The position numbers were made by a program, and so were the translations under genes. This document shows, in pieces, positions 26,058-34,398 of a DNA stretch of 64,000 bases. Each line of letters begins with the position of its first letter. Positions within the stretch are counted from its first letter, which is position 1. The DNA comes from Gammaproteobacteria bacterium (lineage in GTDB: Bacteria; Pseudomonadota; Gammaproteobacteria; Tenderiales; Tenderiaceae). The stretch spans positions 57,428 to 121,427 of the forward strand of contig JAKFXL010000025.1 of the NCBI GenBank assembly GCA_021731365.1. Direction: 5' to 3'. Under the pieces are notes generated by a model. The model saw only the letters and a program-made list of their open reading frames with translations, searched no databases and had not been told where the DNA came from.

Positions 26058-26450
26058 TTTAACATCAAATTCAATATTGCCGATTCAATCCTGTATGTAA
26101 TTCACCTGTGTTTATTGCATCCTGTGACTTATTCCGCACAGATAGTGCGGCTTGTCTATTTTTAAAAGGCATTGTCGTTGCCGACAGTCGCTTTCGACTA
26201 GCGTTGGTGGATTTTATTACGTATTGAAATTCCGAATACGTGCTGCCTAAACGATGTGCCATAAATAAATCCTACACTTTTGGCTTAAATTAATTTTCCA
26301 ACGCTGGCGGCCCTCATTTTGCTCTCCATGGCCGCCAGCGCTGGTTTTTATCTCTTTAAAATAGTTGTTATTATTTATGTAGACAGAGCTGTCTACATAT
26401 GATAATTTTTTTGGAGATAAAAATATATTCCAGTAGTCGGAGATTTAATA
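26058..26450. other. Non-coding stretch at the left end of the metabolic island
   Basis: No convincing gene in 393 bases. A 63-codon frame on the minus strand (26071-26262) has no recognisable family or good ribosome-binding site. A strong hairpin is at 26302-26340. The right part is AT-rich and carries an ACAGAGCTGTC-type palindrome near 26382-26396 (GTAGACAGAGCTGTCTAC, perfect 18-base), a good operator candidate for the HPP gene downstream. Confidence 0.55.
26302..26347 (+). terminator. Strong hairpin with T run, orphan terminator
   Basis: Eleven-base stem CGCTGGCGGCC (26302-26312) / GGCCGCCAGCG (26330-26340), with CTGGTTTTTA directly after. It would terminate plus-strand transcripts, but no plus-strand gene lies between 25770 and here, so the gene it served may have been lost when the DUF599 fragment arrived. 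Confidence 0.6.
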
Positions 26451-26990
26451 ATGCCAGTATCTAATGAAGATGTTAGTCCTCAGCGTTCACCTTTTTTTAC
26501 CAAAATAATGGGGGGAGGGGATATTCCTGCAAGAGCGCCATGGCGCCAAATATTGCTTGCCTGGACTGGTGGTTTTTTGGCGATTGCAGTTGTGGCCTAT
26601 CTGGCAGACTTCAGTAATACTGCTTTAGTATTAGGATCTTTCGGTGCTACTTGTGTTTTGGTGTTCGGATTTCCAGACAGTCCATTTTCTCAGCCGCGCA
26701 ATATTGTCGCCGGCCATTTTATCTCTTCTTTTGTAGGTCTATGCGTCTTGACGTTACTCGGTAACGAGTGGTGGTGTGTTGCTTTGGCGGTAGGGACTGC
26801 AATTGCATTTATGCAGATTACACGCACCGTCCATCCTCCTGCGGGTTCTAATCCAGTCATAGTGATGTTGACAGAGCCAGCATGGCAATTCCTAATAACG
26901 CCGACGTTGATAGGCGCATTGCTTTTGGTTCTAGTGGCAGTTGTTTTTAATAATTTATCTAAGGGGCGATCATACCCAAAATATTGGTAG
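26451..26990 (+). CDS. HPP family membrane protein
   Basis: A 179-residue four-helix inner membrane protein of the HPP family, named for the His-Pro-Pro motif found here as VHPPAGSNPVIVML. Other conserved stretches are GSFGATCVLVFGFPDSPFSQPRN and the following GHFISSFVG. Plant and cyanobacterial relatives transport nitrite, while most bacterial members are uncharacterised. A CGGAGA ribosome-binding site precedes the ATG. It is the first gene inside the direct-repeat-bounded island. A perfect 18-base palindrome (GTAGACAGAGCTGTCTAC, about 26379-26396) lies upstream and may be an operator. Confidence 0.85.
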   Translation: MPVSNEDVSPQRSPFFTKIMGGGDIPARAPWRQILLAWTGGFLAIAVVAYLADFSNTALVLGSFGATCVLVFGFPDSPFSQPRNIVAGHFISSFVGLCVLTLLGNEWWCVALAVGTAIAFMQITRTVHPPAGSNPVIVMLTEPAWQFLITPTLIGALLLVLVAVVFNNLSKGRSYPKYW

Positions 26991-27053
26991 TTAACTGATT
27001 TTATTAAATAGTTAATTTAACAACATTAATTATAAACATAAGGGGGAAAAACT

Positions 27054-27473
27054 ATGATGTCAAATATAGAAATTCTGATAGATAATATGAATTCAATATC
27101 GGGAAACGCAAGGAATAGTCTGACAAATGAAATGATTACCGAACAAATAGTGCACGATGCATTTTTAGAGAAAGGTGATAAGACGTGGAGAGAGATACAA
27201 TATTTTCTGTATAACCTGAATTTGAAGATGATGAATGAAGGATTCAAACTGGGTAATCGATATGCAGAGAAAGAGTGGGCGTTGCGTAATCTTATTAAGA
27301 GAATCGAGCAGCAGCACTTGAAATTTGAAAAAATTCCTGAGGAGATCAAAAGTTCACAGGAGTTCATAACCTGGCTGAAACAGCGTATCTATTCTCATCG
27401 AGTTAATCATAGCCCCTTGTTTGACTTGTTCGATAATGACGATATGAGCACAGAAGAGATTCGTTTTTTCTAG
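27054..27473 (+). CDS. N-terminal part of a haem-oxygenase-like diiron oxidase, frameshifted
   Basis: A 139-residue helical product that is the front end of the enzyme continued at 27491. The last stretch, SHRVNHSPLFDLFDNDDMSTEEIRFF, is the conserved first core helix of haem-oxygenase-like diiron oxidases. The frame then hits TAG after a run of six T (27464-27469). One additional T would read through IRFFLANYRVNMQRF into the downstream frame without a gap. The residues before ~105 are a charged helical N-terminal extension. A GGGGGA ribosome-binding site precedes the ATG. Alone it lacks the metal ligands and is unlikely to be active. Confidence 0.7.
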   Translation: MMSNIEILIDNMNSISGNARNSLTNEMITEQIVHDAFLEKGDKTWREIQYFLYNLNLKMMNEGFKLGNRYAEKEWALRNLIKRIEQQHLKFEKIPEEIKSSQEFITWLKQRIYSHRVNHSPLFDLFDNDDMSTEEIRFF

Positions 27474-27490
27474 CCAATTATCGTGTAAAT

Positions 27491-28075
27491 ATGCAACGTT
27501 TTCATCTGCACGTAGCAGCATACAGCCTAACCGTTCCGTTCAAAATGCGAGAGGAGCTGTATCATAACTTGTATGATGAATTTGGGCAGGGGGATTTTAG
27601 CAAAGCACATCCCAATCTATTTGAACCATTGATGGATTATTTTGGTGGTGCTCGCGAAGAGGATATTAATGCTGAAACGTGTCATCTATTGAATACTAAG
27701 ATCAGTTTGTGCTGGTTCGCGGACGGTTTAACCCATGGTTTGGGTGGTATGGGGGGGTTGGAGCTGTCGATCCCAATGCAACAGAGGCGCGTACTGGCGC
27801 ATTTACGTCGCCGTGGGATTAGCAAGGAGTTGCAGGAGTTTTTTGTCGTACATTGCGAACTGGATGAGGATCACGGTGAGGGTTGGTTTGCCTCTGGTAT
27901 GCCTTATGTGAAGACACAAAAGGATTTTCAAGAGGTATTTGCGGGTGCCATGCGTATGCTGGAGGCGCGGGCTGGCGTTTACGATGGCATCTACGCTGCC
28001 ATCATGAAATCCCGGAAACCACCCAAGACGATATCGATTAATGAGGTAGCAGAGTTGTCGGAGGCGTCGGCATAA
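27491..28075 (+). CDS. C-terminal catalytic part of a haem-oxygenase-like diiron oxidase (HDO)
   Basis: A 194-residue fragment carrying most of the HDO core. Metal-ligand-like residues are in LYDEFGQGDFSKAHPNLFE (Glu and His) and in VVHCELDEDHGEGW (Glu/Asp and His). Family members use O2 at a nonhaem diiron site for decarboxylation (UndA), N-oxygenation (SznF) or C-C cleavage (BesC). This frame lacks the first helix, which is encoded in the other frame upstream; the ATG at 27491 is internal to the family alignment and has no ribosome-binding site. The stop is 1 base before the ligase ATG. If the T6 frameshift is a sequencing error or is bypassed, the whole enzyme would be about 340 residues. 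Confidence 0.75.
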   Translation: MQRFHLHVAAYSLTVPFKMREELYHNLYDEFGQGDFSKAHPNLFEPLMDYFGGAREEDINAETCHLLNTKISLCWFADGLTHGLGGMGGLELSIPMQQRRVLAHLRRRGISKELQEFFVVHCELDEDHGEGWFASGMPYVKTQKDFQEVFAGAMRMLEARAGVYDGIYAAIMKSRKPPKTISINEVAELSEASA

Positions 28076-28076
28076 A

Positions 28077-29750
28077 ATGCACTCTGGGGTGCCTCTTACA
28101 CCTGTAACATTGCTCGAGCGCAGTGCCAATGCCTACCCTGATCGGCCTGCATTAATTTATTCGGACGGCGTTATGAGCTATCAATTGCTGCGAGAACGTA
28201 GCCGACGTTTAGCCAGGGCACTTGGTACGTTGCAGATAACACATGGTAATAGTGTTGCGATATGGGCTGAAAATGGCCCCCCGATGGTGGAGGCACACTT
28301 TGCAGTACCTGGGGCGGGGGCTGTATTGGTAACGTTAAACCCATGGATGTCAGAAACTGATCTTGTCAATCAGGTGGAATTTTGCGAAGCAAAAATTTTA
28401 ATCTCTGAGGAGCGACTATATCAAAACTTGTCCAGCGTGGCTCGCCAGCGGCTGTGCCAGTTTCTTCGTGTTCTGTTGATTAGGCAGTCTGACAGCCAAG
28501 CATTAGAGGGTGTTCTTGATTACGAGCAATGTTTGGATATGGCACACGACAGTGTTTCACTGGAGGCTGCGGTAGTCTCGGAGTTTGATCCTATAGCGAT
28601 TAACTTTACCTCTGGCACTTCTGGTCGCCCCAAGGGGGTTGTCTATAGTCATAGGGCAGGATATTTGCACTCCTTGGGGCAAGTTTTAATGTTAGGCCTC
28701 AACAGGAAATCGAAATATTTATGGACATTGCCTATGTTCCATGTGAATGGCTGGGGACACATGTGGGCGTGTATTGCCGCAGGATGTACCCAGATCATAC
28801 CCTCGGCTAATTTCAGGCAGGAACAAGCAACCGAGTTCAATGAACTCGTGCGGTTGCATGGCATTACCCATATGGCAGGTGCTCCGCGCCTAGCAAAGGC
28901 TTTGAAAGCAATACATCAGCCATTTGGTGCTTTGAGTGGTATGACCGTTATGACCGGTGGTTCGGCACCTGCTCCACGTCTGATTCAGGAGCTGGAAAGT
29001 ATTGGTGTTAATCTGATTCACCAATATGGATTGAATGAAACGGTGGGTCCGTTTGTGGTGTGTGAACCACAATCGGATTGGGATATGTTGACACCGGAAG
29101 AGCGCGCACAATTATATGCGCGGCAGGGTATTCCTGCTATTCATGCAGGCACTGGAGTGCAGGTGTTGGATACGTTGGGAAATCCAGTGCCGCATGATGG
29201 ACGTAGTCTTGGCGAGGTCACTATGGTGGGAAACACTCTTGCGATCGGATATTTTAAGAACCTTAAGGCAACGGAAAATTCCTTTCGTGGCGGCAGGTTC
29301 TACAGTGGAGATATGGCTGTTGTACACAAGGATGGTTATCTGGAAATACGAGACCGTGTCAATGATGTGATTTACGTTGAAACGGACTACGGCTGGGAGA
29401 ATGTTTCCTCAATTGAGATAGAGAATACGTTAAGTGGTCATCCTGCAATCCAGGATGTCGCTATTCTGAGTGTTGCCGATCCAGATGGGGATAATAAAAG
29501 CCCGTTGCTAGTGGTTTTTGTGGAGCGGCAGCCTGGATCGGATATTTCCGAGTCTGAATTTAAGGCTTTATGCGAAGCTAAGTTATCTGAGTATAAAAGA
29601 CCACAACTGGTATTTTTCGGGACTTTACCTAAGACCAGCACTGGAAAGACGCACAAACACCTGTTACGCGAAGAAGTAAAACTGCGGCTTAAAGATACGG
29701 CCATAGCCAGCAACACCAAACATTCCACATCTGAATGCCTACATAGTTAA
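28077..29750 (+). CDS. Acyl-CoA synthetase / AMP-dependent ligase
   Basis: A 557-residue ANL-superfamily ligase that activates a carboxylic acid as an adenylate, normally to make its CoA thioester. It shows the P-loop NFTSGTSGRPKGVVYSH, the MFHVNGWGHMWA motif common in medium-chain acyl-CoA ligases, QYGLNETVGP, the hinge region YSGDMAVVHKDGYLEIRDR and the C-terminal Lys in LPKTSTGKTHKHLLRE. The signature VNDVIYVETDYGWENVSSIEIEN deviates from the usual KDVIISGGENISSIEVE. It starts 1 base after the diiron oxidase, so the two are likely co-translated and act in one pathway. The substrate cannot be inferred. Confidence 0.88.
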   Translation: MHSGVPLTPVTLLERSANAYPDRPALIYSDGVMSYQLLRERSRRLARALGTLQITHGNSVAIWAENGPPMVEAHFAVPGAGAVLVTLNPWMSETDLVNQVEFCEAKILISEERLYQNLSSVARQRLCQFLRVLLIRQSDSQALEGVLDYEQCLDMAHDSVSLEAAVVSEFDPIAINFTSGTSGRPKGVVYSHRAGYLHSLGQVLMLGLNRKSKYLWTLPMFHVNGWGHMWACIAAGCTQIIPSANFRQEQATEFNELVRLHGITHMAGAPRLAKALKAIHQPFGALSGMTVMTGGSAPAPRLIQELESIGVNLIHQYGLNETVGPFVVCEPQSDWDMLTPEERAQLYARQGIPAIHAGTGVQVLDTLGNPVPHDGRSLGEVTMVGNTLAIGYFKNLKATENSFRGGRFYSGDMAVVHKDGYLEIRDRVNDVIYVETDYGWENVSSIEIENTLSGHPAIQDVAILSVADPDGDNKSPLLVVFVERQPGSDISESEFKALCEAKLSEYKRPQLVFFGTLPKTSTGKTHKHLLREEVKLRLKDTAIASNTKHSTSECLHS

Positions 29751-29950
29751 AAATGTTCAGTGTCATTGCAACGGTCTTATACATTTCTATTTTATATTCA
29801 GACAGGAGTTATCTCAGGTGGAAAAGATTTTTGAAAAATGCAATCCATTAGCAGAATGAAACACCTGGGTTGTATCTTATGTTGGTCAAATATTTGAGTT
29901 GATACTCAGATTCTGATTAAAAGACTTGGCACTTAATAGGCACATTCATC

Positions 29951-30715
29951 ATGACAAAAGTTGAACTCATGACACAGGCAGTGGCCCAGATGCGAGAGCA
30001 CTTGACGATGCCTGAGTGGTCTGTCTCGGAAAAAATCGTACTGGCAGCTCACATTCTTCATTCACATGGCCATGGCTCCGGCCTTGCGGGACAGATTACT
30101 GCCCGCGCCGACCATTCATCACACTTCTTGACACAGCGAATTGGGCAAGGTTTAGATGAGATTAGGTTGTCAGACTTGCTGACGGTGGACGAAGAGTTGA
30201 GAGTACTGAAGGGTAGTGGTATGCCAAACCCAGCCAACAGGTTTCATGCCTGGATTTATCGCGAGCATCCTGAAGTCACTTGTATTATCCATACTCATGC
30301 GCTGCATGTCTCTGCGTGGTCCATGTTGGGGCATCCACTTGAAATCGCACATATGGATACTTGTGTACTGTTTGACGATATCTCTTTTCTACCGACATGG
30401 CCTGGTGTTCCCATTGGCGATGGTGAAGGTGAGCTTATTTCAAAAGCATTGGCCGGTAAGCGCGCTCTGTTATTGGCGCATCATGGATTGTTGACCGCCT
30501 GTTGTAGCGTTGAAGAAGCTTGTATCGTGGCGTTGCAAATTGAGCGTGCCGCCCAGTTGCAGTTATTGGCAAGTCCGGTTGGTGAGTGTCAAAAGATCAC
30601 TCCTGAACTAGGAAAAGAGGCCCATGACTGGTTGTTGTGCGAAAGTCGAGTACAGGCAACCTTTTATTACTATGCCAGAAAAGCTCTTCATGAATTTCCA
30701 TCTTTGCTGATGTGA
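29951..30715 (+). CDS. Class II aldolase/adducin family protein
   Basis: A 254-residue class II aldolase-fold protein. The zinc-binding pattern is present: HTHALH after CII in the middle, and HHGLLTACCSVEEAC near the C-terminal half, plus the early HGHGSGLAGQITARA phosphate-type loop (GN/S-G-S pattern). Family members cleave or decarboxylate phosphorylated or free 3-hydroxy carbonyl compounds; several act in natural-product or osmolyte degradation. A 200-base gap separates it from the ligase, so it may have its own promoter. It sits among an AMP ligase, a tautomerase and a cupin, which suggests catabolism of an unusual carboxylic acid. Confidence 0.85.
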   Translation: MTKVELMTQAVAQMREHLTMPEWSVSEKIVLAAHILHSHGHGSGLAGQITARADHSSHFLTQRIGQGLDEIRLSDLLTVDEELRVLKGSGMPNPANRFHAWIYREHPEVTCIIHTHALHVSAWSMLGHPLEIAHMDTCVLFDDISFLPTWPGVPIGDGEGELISKALAGKRALLLAHHGLLTACCSVEEACIVALQIERAAQLQLLASPVGECQKITPELGKEAHDWLLCESRVQATFYYYARKALHEFPSLLM

Positions 30716-30772
30716 TGCAACATTAAATTTTGGTGGGTGTTGATTTTTATCGGGATTAGGGGAAGGGTTGTT

Positions 30773-31171
30773 ATGCCATTTTTAAGAGTGACAGTTTCTG
30801 CTGAGCAGTCTCAGGAAACAACGTCAAAAATTATTTCATTTTTAACTGAACATACGGTGTCACTGCTGGAAAAGAGAGTTGAGTTAACCTCAGTTGCTAT
30901 CGAATATTTATTGCCTACACACTGGGCTATCGGTGGTACAACGTTGGCGAAGCAGGGAAAAGTAGCCTTTCATCTTGAAATTAAGATTACTGATGGCACT
31001 AATCTCAAGAAAAATAAAGCGGCCTTTATTAGGAAAGTATATTCTGAATTTGAAACGTTATTGGGCCCAATTCACTCGGCTAGCTACATTGTGGTGCATG
31101 ATGTTCGGGCTGATGCATGGGGTTTTGGCGGGGAGACTCAAGAGTTTCGTTATGTCCATGCCTGCCCCTAG
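30773..31171 (+). CDS. Tautomerase-superfamily protein
   Basis: A 132-residue protein. The start at 30773 is chosen because it gives MPFLRVTVSAEQS, placing Pro2 as the catalytic amino-terminal base of the tautomerase superfamily; an upstream in-frame start would bury it. The length is that of a fused two-unit (MIF- or cis-CaaD-like) member. Residues VVHDVRADAWGFGGETQE near the C-terminus match the 4-oxalocrotonate tautomerase-type closing strand. It likely interconverts keto and enol forms, or hydrates a small unsaturated acid, in the same pathway as its neighbours. A GGAAGGG ribosome-binding site precedes. Confidence 0.72.
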   Translation: MPFLRVTVSAEQSQETTSKIISFLTEHTVSLLEKRVELTSVAIEYLLPTHWAIGGTTLAKQGKVAFHLEIKITDGTNLKKNKAAFIRKVYSEFETLLGPIHSASYIVVHDVRADAWGFGGETQEFRYVHACP

Positions 31172-31247
31172 GAGTGGCATTATAAAAACCACCTTGGTGC
31201 CAGGAATCGGCCCAGATACCACGTAACAATCAGCAATGGAGAGAAAA

Positions 31248-31805
31248 ATGTCTGATGATCAAATGACCAAACGTCTGAACTGGGCTTATAACGGCAAACA
31301 TATGGGTAATGGGCCGCAGCCTCATAAGGGGGTTTTAATGAGCAATGGGCAAATCAAGTATGATCCATTCCCCTATAACTCGATCAATGACCGTGAATTT
31401 GTGTTTGACGGTTTTGAGAATGTCACGGTGCCACCCGACCTTGAGTTTGTGCCGTATCAGCCTGAGGTTCGCAAGGATATTAATATCCATGTGATTTTTA
31501 GTACGCTGGCTGAAAATGAACAAGGCCCGGATCTGGCGATTTTGCGTTATGGACCGGGTGCGTTTGTGGCTTTGCACGAACATATTGGGCACGAAATGGT
31601 GCTGGTATTGACCGGTGATTACATCGAGAACGGTGTGACCTATCTACCTGGCTCACTGATTCTGCGCTCACCAGGGACGTACCACACCATGGCTTCGCGT
31701 GGCGGCTGCCAAATTCTGGCATCGCGCTATATGAAGGTAAGGCAGCGTCCCGATTTATGGAATGAATTTGCTGGCGGTAATGAAGAGGTTTATTCGGTGG
31801 GTTGA
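31248..31805 (+). CDS. Cupin-domain protein (ChrR-like)
   Basis: A 185-residue cupin. TGGAGAG lies 5 bases before the ATG at 31248, which is therefore preferred to the ATG 12 bases upstream. The metal-binding cupin motif 1 appears as GAFVALHEHIGHEMVLVLTG (two His and a Glu), and motif 2 as PGSLILRSPGTYHTMAS (His). Single-domain cupins of this type bind one metal ion and may be dioxygenases, isomerases or sensors such as ChrR's C-terminal half. With the aldolase and tautomerase it completes the apparent catabolic set. The 60-residue N-terminal extension is not recognised. Confidence 0.78.
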   Translation: MSDDQMTKRLNWAYNGKHMGNGPQPHKGVLMSNGQIKYDPFPYNSINDREFVFDGFENVTVPPDLEFVPYQPEVRKDINIHVIFSTLAENEQGPDLAILRYGPGAFVALHEHIGHEMVLVLTGDYIENGVTYLPGSLILRSPGTYHTMASRGGCQILASRYMKVRQRPDLWNEFAGGNEEVYSVG

Positions 31806-31937
31806 TTGTCTTGCTACAAAATGTCGTTATCTAATGGTCCCAGCAACAAGTGTTTGCCAACGGATTCGTATAGATATAGCAAGAATACTGAGGTGGAGTG
31901 TTAGGAGGCTGTTCGACGGCTTTGTTTGAATCATCTC

Positions 31938-31968
31938 TTGGGATGTTGATTGTAATATATTATAATAT
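31938..31968 (+). promoter_or_regulatory. Promoter with palindrome for the TetR gene, probably leaderless
   Basis: TTGGGA (31938-31943), a 17-base spacer and a perfect TATAAT (31961-31966). The -10 lies inside the perfect 12-base palindrome ATATTATAATAT (31957-31968), a natural site for autorepression. The expected start of transcription, 7 bases after the -10, coincides with the ATG at 31973, and there is no Shine-Dalgarno, so the mRNA may be leaderless. Confidence 0.55.
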
Positions 31969-31972
31969 TCGA

Positions 31973-32539
31973 ATGAGCATTATTGATGTACCTGACAAAA
32001 AGGGTCTTTCTGCGCGCACGCGCATCCTGCTAACTGCCCACGAAATATTTTATAGGAATGGTATCCGAGCGACTGGGGTTGATCGGTTGATTGCCGAGTC
32101 TGGTGTGACCAAGGTCACTTTCTATCGGCATTTTCATAGTAAAAATGAACTCATTCGCGAATACTTGGAATTTAGGCATCAACGTTGGATGGCTTGGTTC
32201 ATGGATTCATTACAGCGCCATGGTAACAGCAGTAGTTCAATTGTTCCCGCCTTGGCTGAGTGGTTCAGTGATGTGGATTTTAGAGGGTGTGCCTTCATCA
32301 ATAGTGTCGCAGAGCTGGGAGAGGCCATCCCTGAGATTTTTGAAATCACGCAACGACACAAGTTGGAGATGACCACTGCTATTGTGAATGTATTGCCGCA
32401 ATCTAAGCAGAGAACTAAAGATGCACAGGCTATAGCGTTAGCAATAGATGGGGCTATTATCCGTGCCCAGGTTGATCAGGTTCCTGATGATGCGGTGTTG
32501 GTATTAACCAGAATTCTGACGTTGCTACAAGTGGCTTAA
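31973..32539 (+). CDS. TetR-family transcriptional regulator
   Basis: A 188-residue TetR/AcrR repressor. The DNA-binding domain is at residues ~12-58 (RILLTAHEIFYRNGIRATGV, then ESGVTKVTFYRHFHSKNEL). The ligand-binding half is of the type seen in TetR proteins near redox or xenobiotic genes (DVDFRGCAFINSVAELGE). The ATG at 31973 directly follows a consensus-like promoter, with no ribosome-binding site. It is the last gene before the right-hand direct repeat, so it is the natural regulator of the island's metabolic genes. Confidence 0.88.
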   Translation: MSIIDVPDKKGLSARTRILLTAHEIFYRNGIRATGVDRLIAESGVTKVTFYRHFHSKNELIREYLEFRHQRWMAWFMDSLQRHGNSSSSIVPALAEWFSDVDFRGCAFINSVAELGEAIPEIFEITQRHKLEMTTAIVNVLPQSKQRTKDAQAIALAIDGAIIRAQVDQVPDDAVLVLTRILTLLQVA

Positions 32540-32593
32540 CGATTGCCTTGGCAGATTAAAAACAGAGCTCCAATATACTTTGCACATCGTTTC

Positions 32594-33250
32594 TTAACAC
32601 CCCGGTCTTTTATCAATATGTTTTAACACCACAAGTAAAACCACACTGCCAATAAAAAACCAGATAGGGCCGAGTAGCCAGAGTGCCAGTGGTATGGCGA
32701 GGTAGAACGCCCGCATGCCCATGGTGTAGTGGCGTGCACCACGGTAGAGCAGGCTGTTGGCACTTTGGATACTGATGACGCTGTGGTCTTCCTGCATGGG
32801 CACGGTGAGTGCAAACCCGGCCTGGTTGTAGTAGCGGATGGCGAGTGTGAAGTTGAAAAAGGCAAAGAAGAAGTTGATGCCGACGAGGGTGAGTTTGGTG
32901 ATCCACCAGACGTCTGTCTGGTTGCCTAGCTGGTTGAAGAGGGTGGCGAGATCCCCTTGCCGGTCGGTGGTGAGGATGAAGTTAAAGACGGCGAGTGTGA
33001 TGAGGATGGCGGTGGAGGCAAGAAAGGTGGCGGCCATGGTCCAGTTGCGGAGTGTTTGTACTGCCAGGATGTCGCGCTGGCGCTTCATGACATCATCGAC
33101 CCACAGGGCGCGCACTTGGTCGGCTGCGCCGATGGCGGTTTCTAATGGGCTATTTTTGATTTTTCTGAAAAGGTAGAGGTGGTAGGTGAGCAGTAGCAGC
33201 AGTGCTGCGGGGCTAAGGCCAAACTCAATTTTATGTAGGAAGTCGATCAC
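32594..33250 (-). CDS. DUF599 family membrane protein
   Basis: A 218-residue inner membrane protein of the DUF599 family. Four hydrophobic segments are visible: near residues 12-30, 70-95, 115-145 and 180-210. The conserved VPMQEDHSVISIQSANSLLYRGARHYTMG block lies before the last helix. Function is unknown. The last 256 bases are duplicated at 25802-26057. It is convergent with the TetR gene, and this copy appears to be the complete one. Confidence 0.8.
   Translation of the reverse strand: MIDFLHKIEFGLSPAALLLLLTYHLYLFRKIKNSPLETAIGAADQVRALWVDDVMKRQRDILAVQTLRNWTMAATFLASTAILITLAVFNFILTTDRQGDLATLFNQLGNQTDVWWITKLTLVGINFFFAFFNFTLAIRYYNQAGFALTVPMQEDHSVISIQSANSLLYRGARHYTMGMRAFYLAIPLALWLLGPIWFFIGSVVLLVVLKHIDKRPGC
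32595..32850. repeat. Right member of the 256-bp direct repeat
   Basis: This is the 3' end of the intact DUF599 gene. It is repeated at 25802-26057 with a constant offset of 6793 bases, about 97 percent identity and no gaps. The two copies bracket a gene set of unrelated function, so recombination between them would remove the 6.8-kb island. Confidence 0.85.
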
Positions 33251-33351
33251 ACATGGGTTCCTGATGCTGGATTGAGGGGGCGGCGCTGGGGCCCCTTGGT
33301 ATGTTATCGTACCCGCTTTTGCCGTTTTATGGGATATGGATCTGTAGCGAT

Positions 33352-34299
33352 ATGAATAAGGTTGTTGTTGCCGCGTTGTATAAGTTTGTTGCGTTGCCCG
33401 ATTTTGCGGCTATGCGTGAGCCGTTGCTTGAGCAGTGTTTGGCGCTGGCGATTAAGGGGACGCTGTTGCTGGCTGCTGAGGGGATTAACGGCACGGTGGC
33501 GGGATCCCGTGAGGCGGTTGATGCGCTGATGGCCTATCTGCGCCAGGATCCACGATTGCGGGATATCGACTACAAGTCCTCTTATGACGAGGCGCAGCCG
33601 TTTTACCGGATGAAGGTGAAGCTTAAAAAAGAGATTGTGACGATGGGGGTTGAGGGCATCGACCCGCGGCATGTGGTGGGCACGTATGTGAAGCCTACTG
33701 AGTGGAACCGGTTGATCTCTGATCCTGAGGTATTGGTGGTGGATACCCGCAACGGTTATGAGGTGGAGCTGGGGACCTTTAAACGGGCGGTGAATCCGAA
33801 TACCGGGAGTTTTCGTGAGTTCCCAGATTATGTGGCGTCGCAGATGGACCCGGCCAAACATAAAAAAGTGGCGATGTTCTGCACCGGGGGTATCCGTTGT
33901 GAAAAGTCTACCGCCTATTTGAAAGAACAGGGGTTTGAGGAGGTTTACCATCTGGATGGCGGGATTTTGCAGTATCTGGAGGATGTGCCAGAGTCAGACA
34001 GTTTGTGGCAGGGTGAGTGTTTTGTCTTTGATAACCGGGTTTCGGTTACCCATCAGTTAGAAAAGGGGCATTACGACCTGTGTCATGGCTGCCGCCTGCC
34101 GATTACGGAGGCCGATAAACAGTCAGTACACTATGTAGAGGGTGTCACCTGTCCCCGTTGTTATGCCAGCCAGACGCCAGAGCAGCGCGCCCGTTTTGAG
34201 GAGCGCCAGAAACAGATGGAGCTGGCAAAGCAGCGTGATGAACCCCACATCGGCGCACAGCCACCGGAACGGCAGCGTGTTTTGCCTAAGTCTGAGTAG
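33352..34299 (+). CDS. trhO: tRNA uridine(34) hydroxylase TrhO
   Basis: A rhodanese-family enzyme of about 315 residues that installs 5-hydroxyuridine at tRNA position 34, using prephenate-independent O2 chemistry. An N-terminal ferredoxin-like domain ([10 protein letters not shown], then [15 protein letters not shown]) precedes the rhodanese domain, whose active Cys lies in the loop [18 protein letters not shown]-terminal zinc-like set follows: [10 protein letters not shown] and GVTCPRCY. The ATG at 33352 gives the family N-terminus [12 protein letters not shown]; the upstream ATG at 33301 has no ribosome-binding site. It stands alone. Confidence 0.92.
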   Translation: MNKVVVAALYKFVALPDFAAMREPLLEQCLALAIKGTLLLAAEGINGTVAGSREAVDALMAYLRQDPRLRDIDYKSSYDEAQPFYRMKVKLKKEIVTMGVEGIDPRHVVGTYVKPTEWNRLISDPEVLVVDTRNGYEVELGTFKRAVNPNTGSFREFPDYVASQMDPAKHKKVAMFCTGGIRCEKSTAYLKEQGFEEVYHLDGGILQYLEDVPESDSLWQGECFVFDNRVSVTHQLEKGHYDLCHGCRLPITEADKQSVHYVEGVTCPRCYASQTPEQRARFEERQKQMELAKQRDEPHIGAQPPERQRVLPKSE

Positions 34300-34361
34300 T
34301 GCTAGTGACAAACGAAAATATGATTCAGGATTTCTCTCACATAATTTGAGCCTGTAAAATC

Positions 34362-34380
34362 AGAGGGAAATATTCCCTCT
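34362..34380. promoter_or_regulatory. Palindromic operator upstream of DUF6502 gene
   Basis: AGAGGGAAATATTCCCTCT, a 19-base palindrome with 8-base arms, 18 bases before the DUF6502 start codon. Its core GGGA-N5-TCCC recurs twice in the divergent promoter at 36340-36386. Autoregulation by the DUF6502 protein is an inference from this sharing. Confidence 0.6.
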
Positions 34381-34398
34381 TTCTGCTATCATGAGACT

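Noticed and set aside
26071..26262. A 63-codon minus-strand frame in the island's left end
   Set aside because: No recognisable sequence and no good start signal; I could not separate it from chance.
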